Origin: J029 sp964482495
GTDB taxonomy: Bacteria; Planctomycetota; UBA1135
Direction: 5' to 3'
NCBI GenBank assembly: GCA_964482495.1
Contig: CAYZXS010000004.1
Coordinates: 1 to 64,000 of the forward strand
Length of the DNA: 64,000 nucleotides
In this document: piece after piece, positions 17,296-25,358 of the stretch
How the letters are laid out: each line of letters begins with the position of its first letter
Position numbering within the stretch: the stretch's first letter is position 1
Made by a program: the position numbers and the translations under genes
Notes under the pieces: model-generated
Seen by the model: the letters and a program-made list of their open reading frames with translations, nothing else
Database searches by the model: none
Told to the model about the DNA's origin: nothing

Positions 17296-18452
17296 CACGC
17301 GCCTCCTTGCTGCTTCAGGGCCTCGGCGGTCATGGCGTGGCGGACCTCGCCGGCGTGGACGGCGATCGAGCCGTCGGTGATCTCGTCCTCGAAGTCGAGG
17401 CGGAGCTCGTTGTCGTCGTTCTCCTTGTCCGGCACCAGGTGCTTGACGACGTCGAGCACGTTGCGGGAGTAGAGCTGGCTGGCGTGCACCGCCACCGTCG
17501 CCGGCAGGTTCGGGTGGCCGAGGAGCTGCACCCCGTGGACCACGGTGTCCTCGCCGCAGGTGGAGACGGCGCAGTTGCCGCCTTGGCTGACCGCCATGTC
17601 GACGATCACCGAGCCCGGCCGCATCGACTTCACCATCTCCTCGGTGATCAGCACCGGCGCCTTGCGGCCGGGGATCAGCGCGGTGGTGATGACGACGTCG
17701 GCCTCGGCGACGTGTTTGGCGACGGCCTCGGCCTGGCGCTTCTTGTAGTCCTCCGAGGCCTCCTTGGCGTAGACGCTCGGCTCGGTCTGGCCCTCGTCGG
17801 GGGCGACCTCGATGAACTTGCCGCCGAGCGACTCGACCTGCTCCTTGACCTCGGGCCGGATGTCGGTCGCCCACACCACCGCGCCGAGCCGGCGGGCGGT
17901 GGCGATGGCCTGCAGGCCGGCGACGCCGACGCCGAAGATCACGACCTTGGCCGGCTTGACCGTGCCCGCCGCCGTCATCAGCAGCGGGAAGTACTTCGGC
18001 AGCGCCGCGGCCGCCTGGAGCACCGCCTTGTAGCCGCCGATGTTGGCCTGCGAGCTGAGCGCGTCCATGGTCTGGGCCTTGGTCGTGCGCGGCACCAGCT
18101 CCATGACGAAGGAGGTGACTCCGCCGTCGCGCAGGGCCTTGACCAGGTCCAGGTTCTGGGTCGGCGCCAGGTGGGAGATCAGCACGGTCCCGCGTTTGAT
18201 GCGGCCGGCCTCCTCCACGGTGGGCGCGGCGACCTTCAGCACGAGGTCGCCCTGGTCGTAGCCTTCGCCGGCGTCGACCAACTTGGCCCCCGACTCGGCA
18301 TATTGCTCGTCGGAGATCGAGGAGGTCAGGCCAGCGCCGCGCTCGACCAGGAGTTCGAGGCCTTGCTTGACCAGCTTGGCCACGGTCTCGGGGGTGGCGG
18401 CCACGCGGGTCTCCCCGGGGGCGCACTCCTTGGGTACGAAGACGATCGTCAT
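17295..18452 (-). CDS. pntA1: NAD(P) transhydrogenase subunit alpha part 1 (NAD-binding domain I)
   Basis: 385 residues, soluble and homologous to alanine dehydrogenase. It begins IVFVPKECAPGETRVAATPETV. It has RGTVLISHLAPTQN, the substrate-loop region PRTTKAQTMDALSSQANIGGYKAV and the NAD-binding GVGVAGLQAIATARRLGA. The ATG at 18452 gives the normal N-terminus of the family; the longer open frame upstream has no homologous sequence. A TATGGT hexamer lies 34 bases before the ATG. First gene of the operon. Confidence 0.94.
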   Translation of the reverse strand: MTIVFVPKECAPGETRVAATPETVAKLVKQGLELLVERGAGLTSSISDEQYAESGAKLVDAGEGYDQGDLVLKVAAPTVEEAGRIKRGTVLISHLAPTQNLDLVKALRDGGVTSFVMELVPRTTKAQTMDALSSQANIGGYKAVLQAAAALPKYFPLLMTAAGTVKPAKVVIFGVGVAGLQAIATARRLGAVVWATDIRPEVKEQVESLGGKFIEVAPDEGQTEPSVYAKEASEDYKKRQAEAVAKHVAEADVVITTALIPGRKAPVLITEEMVKSMRPGSVIVDMAVSQGGNCAVSTCGEDTVVHGVQLLGHPNLPATVAVHASQLYSRNVLDVVKHLVPDKENDDNELRLDFEDEITDGSIAVHAGEVRHAMTAEALKQQGGA

Positions 18453-18590
18453 GGGTGGTTTGGGGCGGTTTCGGAACGGAGACCATACCGCGAACGGGGC
18501 CGCGCTCGGGCAATCTCCGGAGTCGGGACGAGAGGAGTGGACGGATGCCCTAAACCCCAGCGGCGGCGCGGAAAAGGGAGGGCGCCGGGA

Positions 18591-18596
18591 TATCCT
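18591..18596 (+). promoter_or_regulatory. -10-like TATCCT before the methyltransferase gene
   Basis: Ends six bases before the GTG at 18603, and supports that start over the in-frame sequence that stays open far upstream. Confidence 0.4.
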
Positions 18597-18602
18597 GCCG
18601 GC

Positions 18603-19526
18603 GTGCGTTTCGAGGTCCTGGAACACCCCGAGCTGGCCGGCTACGAGCTGCTCGACTCCGGCGGCGGCGAGAAGCTGGAGCGCTTCGGGGAGTGGGTCCT
18701 GCGCCGCCCCGACCCCCAGGCCTTGTGGTCGCCGCGGCGGGGGCCACAAGACTGGGCCCAGGCGGACCTGAGCTTCCAGCGGGAGTCCGACCGCGGCGGC
18801 CGCTGGCAGGCCGGCGCGGGCCGCCGCCCGCCCGAGGCCTGGGAGCTCCCCCTGGAGCTGCCCGGCCTGCCCGGCGGCTGCCGGGTGCAGATCCAGCCCA
18901 CCCCCTTCAAGCACGTCGGCCTGTTCCCGGAGCAGGCCTCCAACTGGCTCTGGGTGGAGCAGCGGCGGGCCGAGCTGGCCGCCGCGCTGCCCGCCGGTGA
19001 GCCGCCCCGGCTGCTCAACCTTTTCGGCTATACCGGCGCCGCGACCGTCCTGGCCGCCCGCGCCGGCTGGGCCGTCACCCACGTCGACGCCTCCAAGGCC
19101 AGCCTGGACTGGGCCGCCGCCAACGCCCGCCGCTCCGGCCTGGCCGGCGATGCCGTGCGTTGGATCCTCGAGGACGCCGCCAAGTTCGCCGGCCGCGAGC
19201 AGCGCCGAGGCCGTCGCTACCACGGGGTCCTGCTGGACCCGCCCGCCTACGGCCGCGGCCCCAAGGGGGAGAAGTGGAGCTTCGGCGCCGACATCGCGCC
19301 CCTGCTCGAGACCTGCCGCCAGCTGCTCGAGCCGGCCGCCCCCAGCTTCCTGCTGCTGTCGGCCTACGCCATCGACTACAGCCCGCTTGCCTTCCACAAC
19401 CTGCTCGCCGGCTGGGGCGGCCACCCCCAGGTCGCCCAGCTCGCCCTGCCCGAGACCGCTTCCTCCCGGCTCCTGCCCTGCGGCTTCGTGGCACGATGGT
19501 GTCAGGCTCGGACGACGGAATCGTGA
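18603..19526 (+). CDS. Class I SAM-dependent methyltransferase, RlmI/RlmK-like
   Basis: 307 residues. The C-terminal ~200 form the methyltransferase fold: LLNLFGYTGAATVLAARAGW (SAM-binding motif I), VTHVDASKASLDWAAANA (motif II) and LLDPPAYGRGPKGEKW (motif IV). This places it with the Methyltrans_SAM family (RlmI/RlmK), probably an RNA or tRNA modifying enzyme. The N-terminal ~110 residues are not an obvious PUA domain. The final residues after FVARW are encoded by a GGTGTCAGGCTCG repeat copy (19498-19510), so the tail may be acquired. GTG start at 18603. Confidence 0.82.
   Translation: MRFEVLEHPELAGYELLDSGGGEKLERFGEWVLRRPDPQALWSPRRGPQDWAQADLSFQRESDRGGRWQAGAGRRPPEAWELPLELPGLPGGCRVQIQPTPFKHVGLFPEQASNWLWVEQRRAELAAALPAGEPPRLLNLFGYTGAATVLAARAGWAVTHVDASKASLDWAAANARRSGLAGDAVRWILEDAAKFAGREQRRGRRYHGVLLDPPAYGRGPKGEKWSFGADIAPLLETCRQLLEPAAPSFLLLSAYAIDYSPLAFHNLLAGWGGHPQVAQLALPETASSRLLPCGFVARWCQARTTES
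19498..19510 (+). repeat. GGTGTCAGGCTCG repeat copy inside a 3' coding end
   Basis: Same 13-mer as 33578-33590; 12 of its bases also occur inverted at 36208-36219. Here it encodes the last residues of the methyltransferase-like protein. Confidence 0.5.
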
Positions 19527-19539
19527 GGCCTCGCCGCCC

Positions 19540-20223
19540 GTGAAGCCGCTGCTGCTCGACAACCACCTGCTGGCGGTCGCCAAGCCCGCCGGCGCGCCGG
19601 TCCAGGAGGACGCCAGCGGCGACGAATCGCTGCAGCAGCTCTGGCAGGCTTGGCTCAAGCGCGAGTTCAACAAGCCTGGGAGGGTGTTCCTGGCCATCGT
19701 GCACCGCCTGGACCGCCCCGTCAGCGGCGTCACCCTGTTCGCGCGCACCAGCAAGGCCGCCGCTCGGCTTTCTGACGCCTGGCGCCGCGGCGACGTCCAG
19801 AAGACCTACTGGGCGGTGGGGGAGCTGGCCCCCGGCGCCGAGCTGCCTGGCGACCGCGGCCAGCGCGAGGAGTGGCTGCTCAAGGACCGCGAGCGCAACA
19901 CCGTCCGGGCGGTGGCCCCCGAGACCCCCGGCGCCAAGCGCGCCCTGACCCGCTGGCGGCTCGTGGGCCGGACCGGCCGCCGCGTCGCCTTCGAGCTCGA
20001 GCCGGTCACGGGCCGCTCCCATCAGCTGCGGCTGGCCTGCGCTGGCCTCGGCGCCCCGCTGCTGGGAGACCGGAAGTACGGCGGCCTTGGGGCCCTGGCC
20101 GGGGGGAAGGCGGTCGCGCTGCACGCCCGGGCGCTGGATTTTCCCCACCCGGTCCGGGACGAGAGAATCTTGGCCCAAGCACCCCTTCCCAGGCACTTTC
20201 CGGCCGGTTTCTTCACAGATTGA
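19540..20223 (+). CDS. RluA-family RNA pseudouridine synthase
   Basis: 227 residues. It has the catalytic motif HRLDRPVSGVTLFA, with the nucleophilic Asp in HRLD, plus KTYWAV and TGRSHQLRLACAGLG typical of RluA enzymes. It isomerises uridine in rRNA or tRNA; the target site cannot be told. No S4 RNA-binding domain is present. The GTG start lies 13 bases after the methyltransferase-like gene, so the two probably form an RNA-modification operon. Confidence 0.87.
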   Translation: MKPLLLDNHLLAVAKPAGAPVQEDASGDESLQQLWQAWLKREFNKPGRVFLAIVHRLDRPVSGVTLFARTSKAAARLSDAWRRGDVQKTYWAVGELAPGAELPGDRGQREEWLLKDRERNTVRAVAPETPGAKRALTRWRLVGRTGRRVAFELEPVTGRSHQLRLACAGLGAPLLGDRKYGGLGALAGGKAVALHARALDFPHPVRDERILAQAPLPRHFPAGFFTD

Positions 20224-20278
20224 GCACGGAAACGACCTCTATCCCTTGTTTCGGTCGCCCCATGGAGTATTCAGCGCA

Positions 20279-21085
20279 ATGAAGAGCCCTCTCTCTGCAT
20301 GGATCGTTTGCGCCGCTCTGGCCCTGCCCGCCTGCTTCGGCGAGAAGGACTCGGCGGTCACCACCGACGCGGCCCTCACCGCGGCCGGTGCCCCCGCGGC
20401 CGAAGCCGGCTGCACCGATGAGCACGCTGACGGCGCCTCCTGCGCCAGCGAAGCCGCCGGCGCGGGCTGCGGCGGCTGCGACAAGGCAGGCGCCGAAGGT
20501 GGCTGCGCCATGAAGACCGGCGCCCCGGCTGCCCCGGCCGCCGCCGACGAGCACGAGCACGCCGAAGGCGAAGCCGGCTGCTCCGCCAACGAGGTCTGCT
20601 CCTCGCAGGTCCTGGCCATGGCCAAGCAAGCCGACGTCGTCGTCACCGAAGCCAGCGCCGCCGCGCCGCCGCCGGCCCCGGCCGACGCCACCGCCTACGG
20701 CGCCGAGCTGACCCTGGACACCGTCACCCCGATCTCGGCGCTGATGGCCGACTGGGATTCCTACGAAGGCAAGACGGTGCAGGTGCGCGGCACCGTGGTC
20801 GGCGTCTGCGCCCACCGCGGCTGCTGGATGGACATCGCCGGCACCGAGGACTTCCAGAAGATCCGCTTCAAGGTCAACGACGGCGACATGGTCTTCCCGA
20901 TCACCGACAAGGGCCGCGTCGCCACCGCCGAGGGCGTGGTGCAGAAGCTGGTGATCCCGATCGAGCAGCTGCGCACCGCCTACGCCGCCCAGGCCGAGGC
21001 CGCCGGCGAGAGCTTCGATCCGGCGTCGGTCACCGAGCCGAAGATCGTGTGGCAGCTCAAGGGCACCGGCGCCCGCATCGGCTGA
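20279..21085 (+). CDS. Cys/His-rich lipoprotein with DUF4920 domain
   Basis: 268 residues. The lipoprotein signal ends ALALPAC (lipobox Cys ~19). Residues ~35-125 are low-complexity and rich in Cys, His, Glu and Asp (CGGCDK, DEHEHAEGE, ADGASC), resembling a metal-binding linker. The C-terminal ~140 residues match DUF4920 (VQVRGTVVGVCAHRGCWMDI, MVFPITDKGRVATAEGVV), an OB-like domain often linked to copper or heme proteins. Start chosen for the signal peptide. Four bases separate it from the PepSY-like gene, so a joint periplasmic metal role is plausible (inference). Confidence 0.75.
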   Translation: MKSPLSAWIVCAALALPACFGEKDSAVTTDAALTAAGAPAAEAGCTDEHADGASCASEAAGAGCGGCDKAGAEGGCAMKTGAPAAPAAADEHEHAEGEAGCSANEVCSSQVLAMAKQADVVVTEASAAAPPPAPADATAYGAELTLDTVTPISALMADWDSYEGKTVQVRGTVVGVCAHRGCWMDIAGTEDFQKIRFKVNDGDMVFPITDKGRVATAEGVVQKLVIPIEQLRTAYAAQAEAAGESFDPASVTEPKIVWQLKGTGARIG

Positions 21086-21089
21086 GCCC

Positions 21090-21635
21090 GTGGCCAAGAA
21101 GAGCTGGCGGCGGTGGCTCCGCGTGATCCACCGCGACGTGGGCTACCTGTGCGTGGGCCTGACCCTGATCTACGCGCTGTCGGGCATTGCCGTGAACCAC
21201 AACGCGGACTGGAACCCGAACTTCGTCGTCGAGCGCACCGCCTATGACATCGGCGACGCCCGCGAGCTGTCCGCCGCCGCCATGCTCCGCGCCACCGGCA
21301 ACCCCGAGGACTACAAGTCCACCTTCAAGCCCGATCCCGACACGCTGCAGATCTTCGCGCCCGACGCCAACTACACCGTGCGGCTCTCGACCGGCCGCGT
21401 GGTCAAGGAGGTGTCCGAGCGGCGCGCGGTCTTCTACGAGTCGAACTTCCTCCACCTGAACACACCCAAGAAGTGGTGGACCTGGGTGGCCGACGCCTTC
21501 GCGGTCGCGCTGGCCTTCCTGGCGATCTCCGGCGCGATCTTCCTCAAGGGCAAGACCGGCTTCACCGGCCGCGGCAAGTGGTTCACGCTGGCGGGGGTGG
21601 TGATCCCGCTGCTTTTCCTCTGGTTGTATCTTTGA
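21090..21635 (+). CDS. PepSY-associated transmembrane protein
   Basis: 181 residues. A first helix follows RVIHRDVGYLCVGLTLIYALSGIAVNH, the typical PepSY_TM opening with conserved His. A ~90-residue periplasmic segment ends in FYESNFLHLNTPKKWWTWVAD, and two more helices follow, ending LFLWLYL. Small proteins of this type occur next to copper, heme or electron-transfer genes. GTG start, four bases after the DUF4920 lipoprotein stop. Confidence 0.78.
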   Translation: MAKKSWRRWLRVIHRDVGYLCVGLTLIYALSGIAVNHNADWNPNFVVERTAYDIGDARELSAAAMLRATGNPEDYKSTFKPDPDTLQIFAPDANYTVRLSTGRVVKEVSERRAVFYESNFLHLNTPKKWWTWVADAFAVALAFLAISGAIFLKGKTGFTGRGKWFTLAGVVIPLLFLWLYL

Positions 21636-21698
21636 CGGGGCGGCGGCTTCCGCTGGCCGCCTCTCCTCATGTCCCTGATCTGCCGCCTCAATCCTTTC

Positions 21699-22841
21699 AT
21701 GCGTATCCCCGCGCCCGCCCTGCTGCTCCCGGTCTGCCTCGCCGCTTCCTTCGCCGCGCCGCTGCCAGGCCAGGAAGAAGTGGTCATGGTCGAACCGGTG
21801 GAGCAGCCGACCGCCGTTCCCCAGCCCGTTCCGCAGACCGCCGAGGAGCTGCTCCGCCTTTATGACGAAGCCATCGAGGACTGCCGGAGGCGGGGGCCGG
21901 CGGTGACTGCGCGGACCTACACCTCGACGACTCGGGACGTCTCCGCCCATCGGAGCGAGATCGCGGCCCGCTGCCTCGCCTTGATGAACTTCCGTCACGG
22001 GGACCAGGGGCCGGCGAAGCTGCGCGAGTCCCGCGTCCTCGAGCACCTCCCACGCGCGGATTACTCCGAATCCACGACCTGGGAGGCGGTCTTGGAGGGC
22101 GACCGATGGTCGGTGACCACGGCTCGCGACGTCGAAGTCACCAGCTGGGGCTGGCGGTCTGCGGCGGATCGGGCCTCGGTCTCCTTCAGCCCTAGCCGCT
22201 CGAACCCACAGCTGACGGTCCGCGCTTGGGACGGCTCCGAGACCGACACCTGGCACCGCACCGCCCTCGACGTGAGGCTGGCGGACGTGACCAAATCCTT
22301 TCGGTGGGCCCTCGCCAGCAGGGTGCCCTACACCTACGACGTCGAACAACAGCGCCTCCACGTCGCCTGGAACCCGGGCAAGCGGAGCCCTCGTCGGGTG
22401 CCGCTCTACATCCGGATGTTCACGCGCCAGGACCTCTGGGGCGGACGCATCGACTTCGTGCTCCAGCGAGTGACGGAGCGCGGAGAGCGGCCGGTCTTCC
22501 AGTTCACAGCGGAATTCCGCGACTGCCTCGGCGGAATCGCCGGCCGGGAACGCATCACGGGTATCGCCGGCGACACGGCGTTCCTGTTCAAGACGCGCGA
22601 GGCATTCCAGCCCGGGATGGACCAGCCGTACACGTTCTCGCAGGAGAGCCTCGTCGCCCTGCCCTCCTTCCCCTTCGACCGAGGGGCCTTGATGGAGCAG
22701 GCCGCGGGCGCACCGGTCCTGGACTACCGCGTGCCGGATCGCCGCGCCTCCTACCGCTTCAGCGGTGAGCTCCCTTCCCTCCAGGTCGTGCGCGGCTTGG
22801 TCGGCGTTCGGCCCGAAGACGCTGAGGTCGAGATCTTCTGA
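21699..22841 (+). CDS. Secreted protein of unknown function
   Basis: 380 residues after a signal peptide (ALLLPVCLAASFAAPLPGQ). The mature part is beta-rich, with many Trp and Arg residues (WRSAADRASVSFSP, YTYDVEQQRLHVAW). No known domain was recognised. The second in-frame ATG (21699) is preferred because it places the signal peptide directly at the N-terminus; the first ATG (21669) adds ten residues. It is followed by 258 bp without a gene, which carries a sigma-54 promoter. Confidence 0.6.
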   Translation: MRIPAPALLLPVCLAASFAAPLPGQEEVVMVEPVEQPTAVPQPVPQTAEELLRLYDEAIEDCRRRGPAVTARTYTSTTRDVSAHRSEIAARCLALMNFRHGDQGPAKLRESRVLEHLPRADYSESTTWEAVLEGDRWSVTTARDVEVTSWGWRSAADRASVSFSPSRSNPQLTVRAWDGSETDTWHRTALDVRLADVTKSFRWALASRVPYTYDVEQQRLHVAWNPGKRSPRRVPLYIRMFTRQDLWGGRIDFVLQRVTERGERPVFQFTAEFRDCLGGIAGRERITGIAGDTAFLFKTREAFQPGMDQPYTFSQESLVALPSFPFDRGALMEQAAGAPVLDYRVPDRRASYRFSGELPSLQVVRGLVGVRPEDAEVEIF

Positions 22842-23099
22842 CCCGACCAGGGAACTCCGGAAGCTGTCGGACCGGCAGCCAGAGCGTTGCTCAGAACGGA
22901 CGGATCCTGGAGAGAGGTCGCCGATCCAAGGTGGCACGACATTTGCAGCTTCCTTGTCTCCCGCCAAGCGACGAAATGCCGATAACATCTGAGAGAACGA
23001 ATCGGGCTAAGCCCACAACCATTTGACCACCTTCTCTTTCTGCATGACTCGGATCTCACGCCTCACGCCCTTCTGGTTTCGGTTTGGGCATTCCTTGCG
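22842..23099. other. Intergenic leader carrying the sigma-54 promoter
   Basis: 258 bp with no convincing gene of its own. It contains the TGGCACG-N4-TTGCA element. From 22986 it also contains an open reading frame continuous with the downstream beta-helix gene, encoding a signal-peptide-like stretch but no normal start codon. Confidence 0.6.
22932..22947 (+). promoter_or_regulatory. Sigma-54 (RpoN) promoter, consensus match
   Basis: TGGCACG, four bases (ACAT), then TTGCA. This equals the -24/-12 consensus TGGCACGNNNNTTGCW, with the required GG (22933-22934) and GC (22945-22946) ten bases apart. Transcription would start near 22958 and read into the two secreted-protein genes at 23100-27106. 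Activation would need an enhancer-binding protein, not seen in this window. Confidence 0.75.
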
Positions 23100-25358
23100 A
23101 TGTTGGCCCCACTCAAGTCACAGGCCACCCTGGTTGTTGACCCGACCGATCCCCTCGCTTATCCGACCATTACCTCGGCTGTCGGGGCGAGCAGTGTCGG
23201 GGACACGATCCTCGTTCGAGGCGTCGTCTCCAACGGGGTTCCGAATGCCTATGAGGACGCAGACGGGGAGGTGTTTCCGATCCATGCCGACGGTCGGTCG
23301 ATCATCGCTGACCCTCAGACCTCGCCGGTCTATCTTGCTAGAACAGTAGTTTCGAACACTGCTTTCTTTGAGATCCAGGGCAGCTCCGGTAGTCCGCCTC
23401 CAACCCTGATCAAGGGCTTCTATCTGGTCGGTGGCGCCATAGGGTGCACAGTTTCCCTTCAGTCAGGAGAGACGACGGCTCTCGAACTGGAGAGCCTCAA
23501 GTTCGTTTTGAATGACACCGGCCTGGATCTCAAGGTCGAGAACGGGGCGCAGGTTGGTTTCCTCAGCGGCACCTACTGCCAAGTCAGGGATTGTCTCATT
23601 GTCGACTCCAATACCGCCTCGGCCTTCTTCCCGGCCGCCGTACTCGGTACCCCGAAGCACGGGATTCGCGCCTACATCAGTCGGACGAGTGCTGAAGACA
23701 ATGACGGCGGAAGGCTTTATGCGGAGGTGATCAACCTTAGGACCTCTGGTGAGGGGAGCGGCCTTGACGTGGAGTCGGCCTTGGTCTCTGTGACAGTTGA
23801 GGAATCCCAGGACTTCCGGGAGCACGCAGGCCGGCAAACGACGAAGACCCCGATCCGGAACATCGCCAACGCAATCCTCGACATTCAGGGTGGGGTCCTC
23901 GACGGGATGGCGGGTTCGGTGTCTTCTGCGAATGGCTGGGGGGTAGGCATCGATGCTTACACGCAGTACACGGGCCCTGCAGTAGAGGACTATTCCTACA
24001 ACGCTGCCTTGGAAGTCCGCCTAACCGGGACCAAACTCACTGGCTTCCGAAAGAACGGCGTTGTTCTCTATTCCCACAGGTATTGTCGCGCGCACTTGGT
24101 GCTCAGCGGCAATTCGAATGTTGAGTGGACAGGCAAGCAACATCACCCAGACACGACTCCGAACTTCCCTGGGGACCCTCAGGAGGGCTGCGGCATCTTC
24201 CTTGATTCCATGGAGGGCTTCCTGACCTTCCATTCTCGGAATTCGACCGTGTCTGACAATTGGTGGAACGGCATCTATGCCCATGCGGCATCCTTGCCCT
24301 ACCACCACTCTGGAACTCCCTGGGGCGTCTACTTCGACATGGAAGACACTGGCGTCCATTACAACAAGAAAGACGGAATCTACCTGAAGAGTGGTCACCG
24401 CGGAGTGGTCGGTGGGGCCTACTTCTTCGACCTTCAAGAGAACAAGATCCTAGGCAGCAATGGGACACATGTATTGCGGGAAACGGGGACACCCTATCCA
24501 CTTCCCGGCGGCCAAGGCAGGATCAATCGCTGTTCGATCTCGAACAACGGCTCCGCCCCTGGCTTCGTCGGCAGGGGGATCGTCTTCGACCTCTACGGTC
24601 AAGGAGACGACGCGAAAGAATGCGCGATCGCTGCCCAGGTATCGAATTGTATGGTTTGGAATAATGCCGGGGAAGGCGTCCTCTATGACTTCAGCGGGGA
24701 TTACCAGGGAATGAGTTACAAGGGCACGATCGCTGCTCCAGTGATCCATTGCACCTTGGCCGGCAACGGCGGAAGTGGCTCTCAACTCATTCCAAGTCAA
24801 ACCACGAGGAGTCTCGAAGCCCTCAATTGGGCTTCAGGTCAATTCGAATGGAGCCAATCTGTGGCGGACGGAACGGAGGTGTTTCAATCCAAGATCCTCC
24901 ACTCGATCCTATATGGCGGTAGTGTTGCGGATCCAGTCCTGGGGATGGACCTTGTAGCCTCTGGAAGAGCAGGCGCCGACAGCGCTCCAGGTCAAACCGG
25001 AGTCGGTGGCAATCTTCTCATGATGGGAAACCGGACGAGCAGTCACCAGGATGATGACTACCTAGAGAACACCTGGGCGAATAGCCCGGGAGCTGGCTGG
25101 TGGACGACGGCTAGCCCAGCGTTTGTCGGGATCGGCGGATCTGGTTCCCTGGACCTCCTGAGCAGAGATCCCACGCAGTTCTTCCTGATCTCCGGGGCCG
25201 GACTAGGGATTGACTTTGGGAGGACGCCCTTCTTCGTCGGGGCGTTCAGTCCCGGAGCCGACCTGGATTTTGATTTTCAGCCCACCATTCGTCCGATGCT
25301 CGACCCAGGTTTCTTCCCCAATTACAGCGAGAGGGACAAGGGGGCCCACCAAGGATGA
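23100..25358 (+). CDS. Secreted right-handed beta-helix-like protein
   Basis: 752 residues from the first ATG. Many short repeats with Asn/Gly turns (SGNSNVEWTG, NSTVSDNWWNGIYAHA, RINRCSISNNGSAPGFVGRG, VIHCTLAGNGGSGS) suggest a parallel beta-helix, as in polysaccharide lyases or surface adhesins. No catalytic site recognised. The ATG lies inside a signal-peptide-like stretch: the frame upstream encodes ALLVSVWAFLAMLAPLKSQA, open from 22986 but with no ATG, GTG or TTG. The true start is therefore non-canonical (e.g. CTG 23040) or a one-base frameshift hides the ATG at 23044. GC content is visibly lower than in the flanking genes. Confidence 0.75.
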   Translation: MLAPLKSQATLVVDPTDPLAYPTITSAVGASSVGDTILVRGVVSNGVPNAYEDADGEVFPIHADGRSIIADPQTSPVYLARTVVSNTAFFEIQGSSGSPPPTLIKGFYLVGGAIGCTVSLQSGETTALELESLKFVLNDTGLDLKVENGAQVGFLSGTYCQVRDCLIVDSNTASAFFPAAVLGTPKHGIRAYISRTSAEDNDGGRLYAEVINLRTSGEGSGLDVESALVSVTVEESQDFREHAGRQTTKTPIRNIANAILDIQGGVLDGMAGSVSSANGWGVGIDAYTQYTGPAVEDYSYNAALEVRLTGTKLTGFRKNGVVLYSHRYCRAHLVLSGNSNVEWTGKQHHPDTTPNFPGDPQEGCGIFLDSMEGFLTFHSRNSTVSDNWWNGIYAHAASLPYHHSGTPWGVYFDMEDTGVHYNKKDGIYLKSGHRGVVGGAYFFDLQENKILGSNGTHVLRETGTPYPLPGGQGRINRCSISNNGSAPGFVGRGIVFDLYGQGDDAKECAIAAQVSNCMVWNNAGEGVLYDFSGDYQGMSYKGTIAAPVIHCTLAGNGGSGSQLIPSQTTRSLEALNWASGQFEWSQSVADGTEVFQSKILHSILYGGSVADPVLGMDLVASGRAGADSAPGQTGVGGNLLMMGNRTSSHQDDDYLENTWANSPGAGWWTTASPAFVGIGGSGSLDLLSRDPTQFFLISGAGLGIDFGRTPFFVGAFSPGADLDFDFQPTIRPMLDPGFFPNYSERDKGAHQG

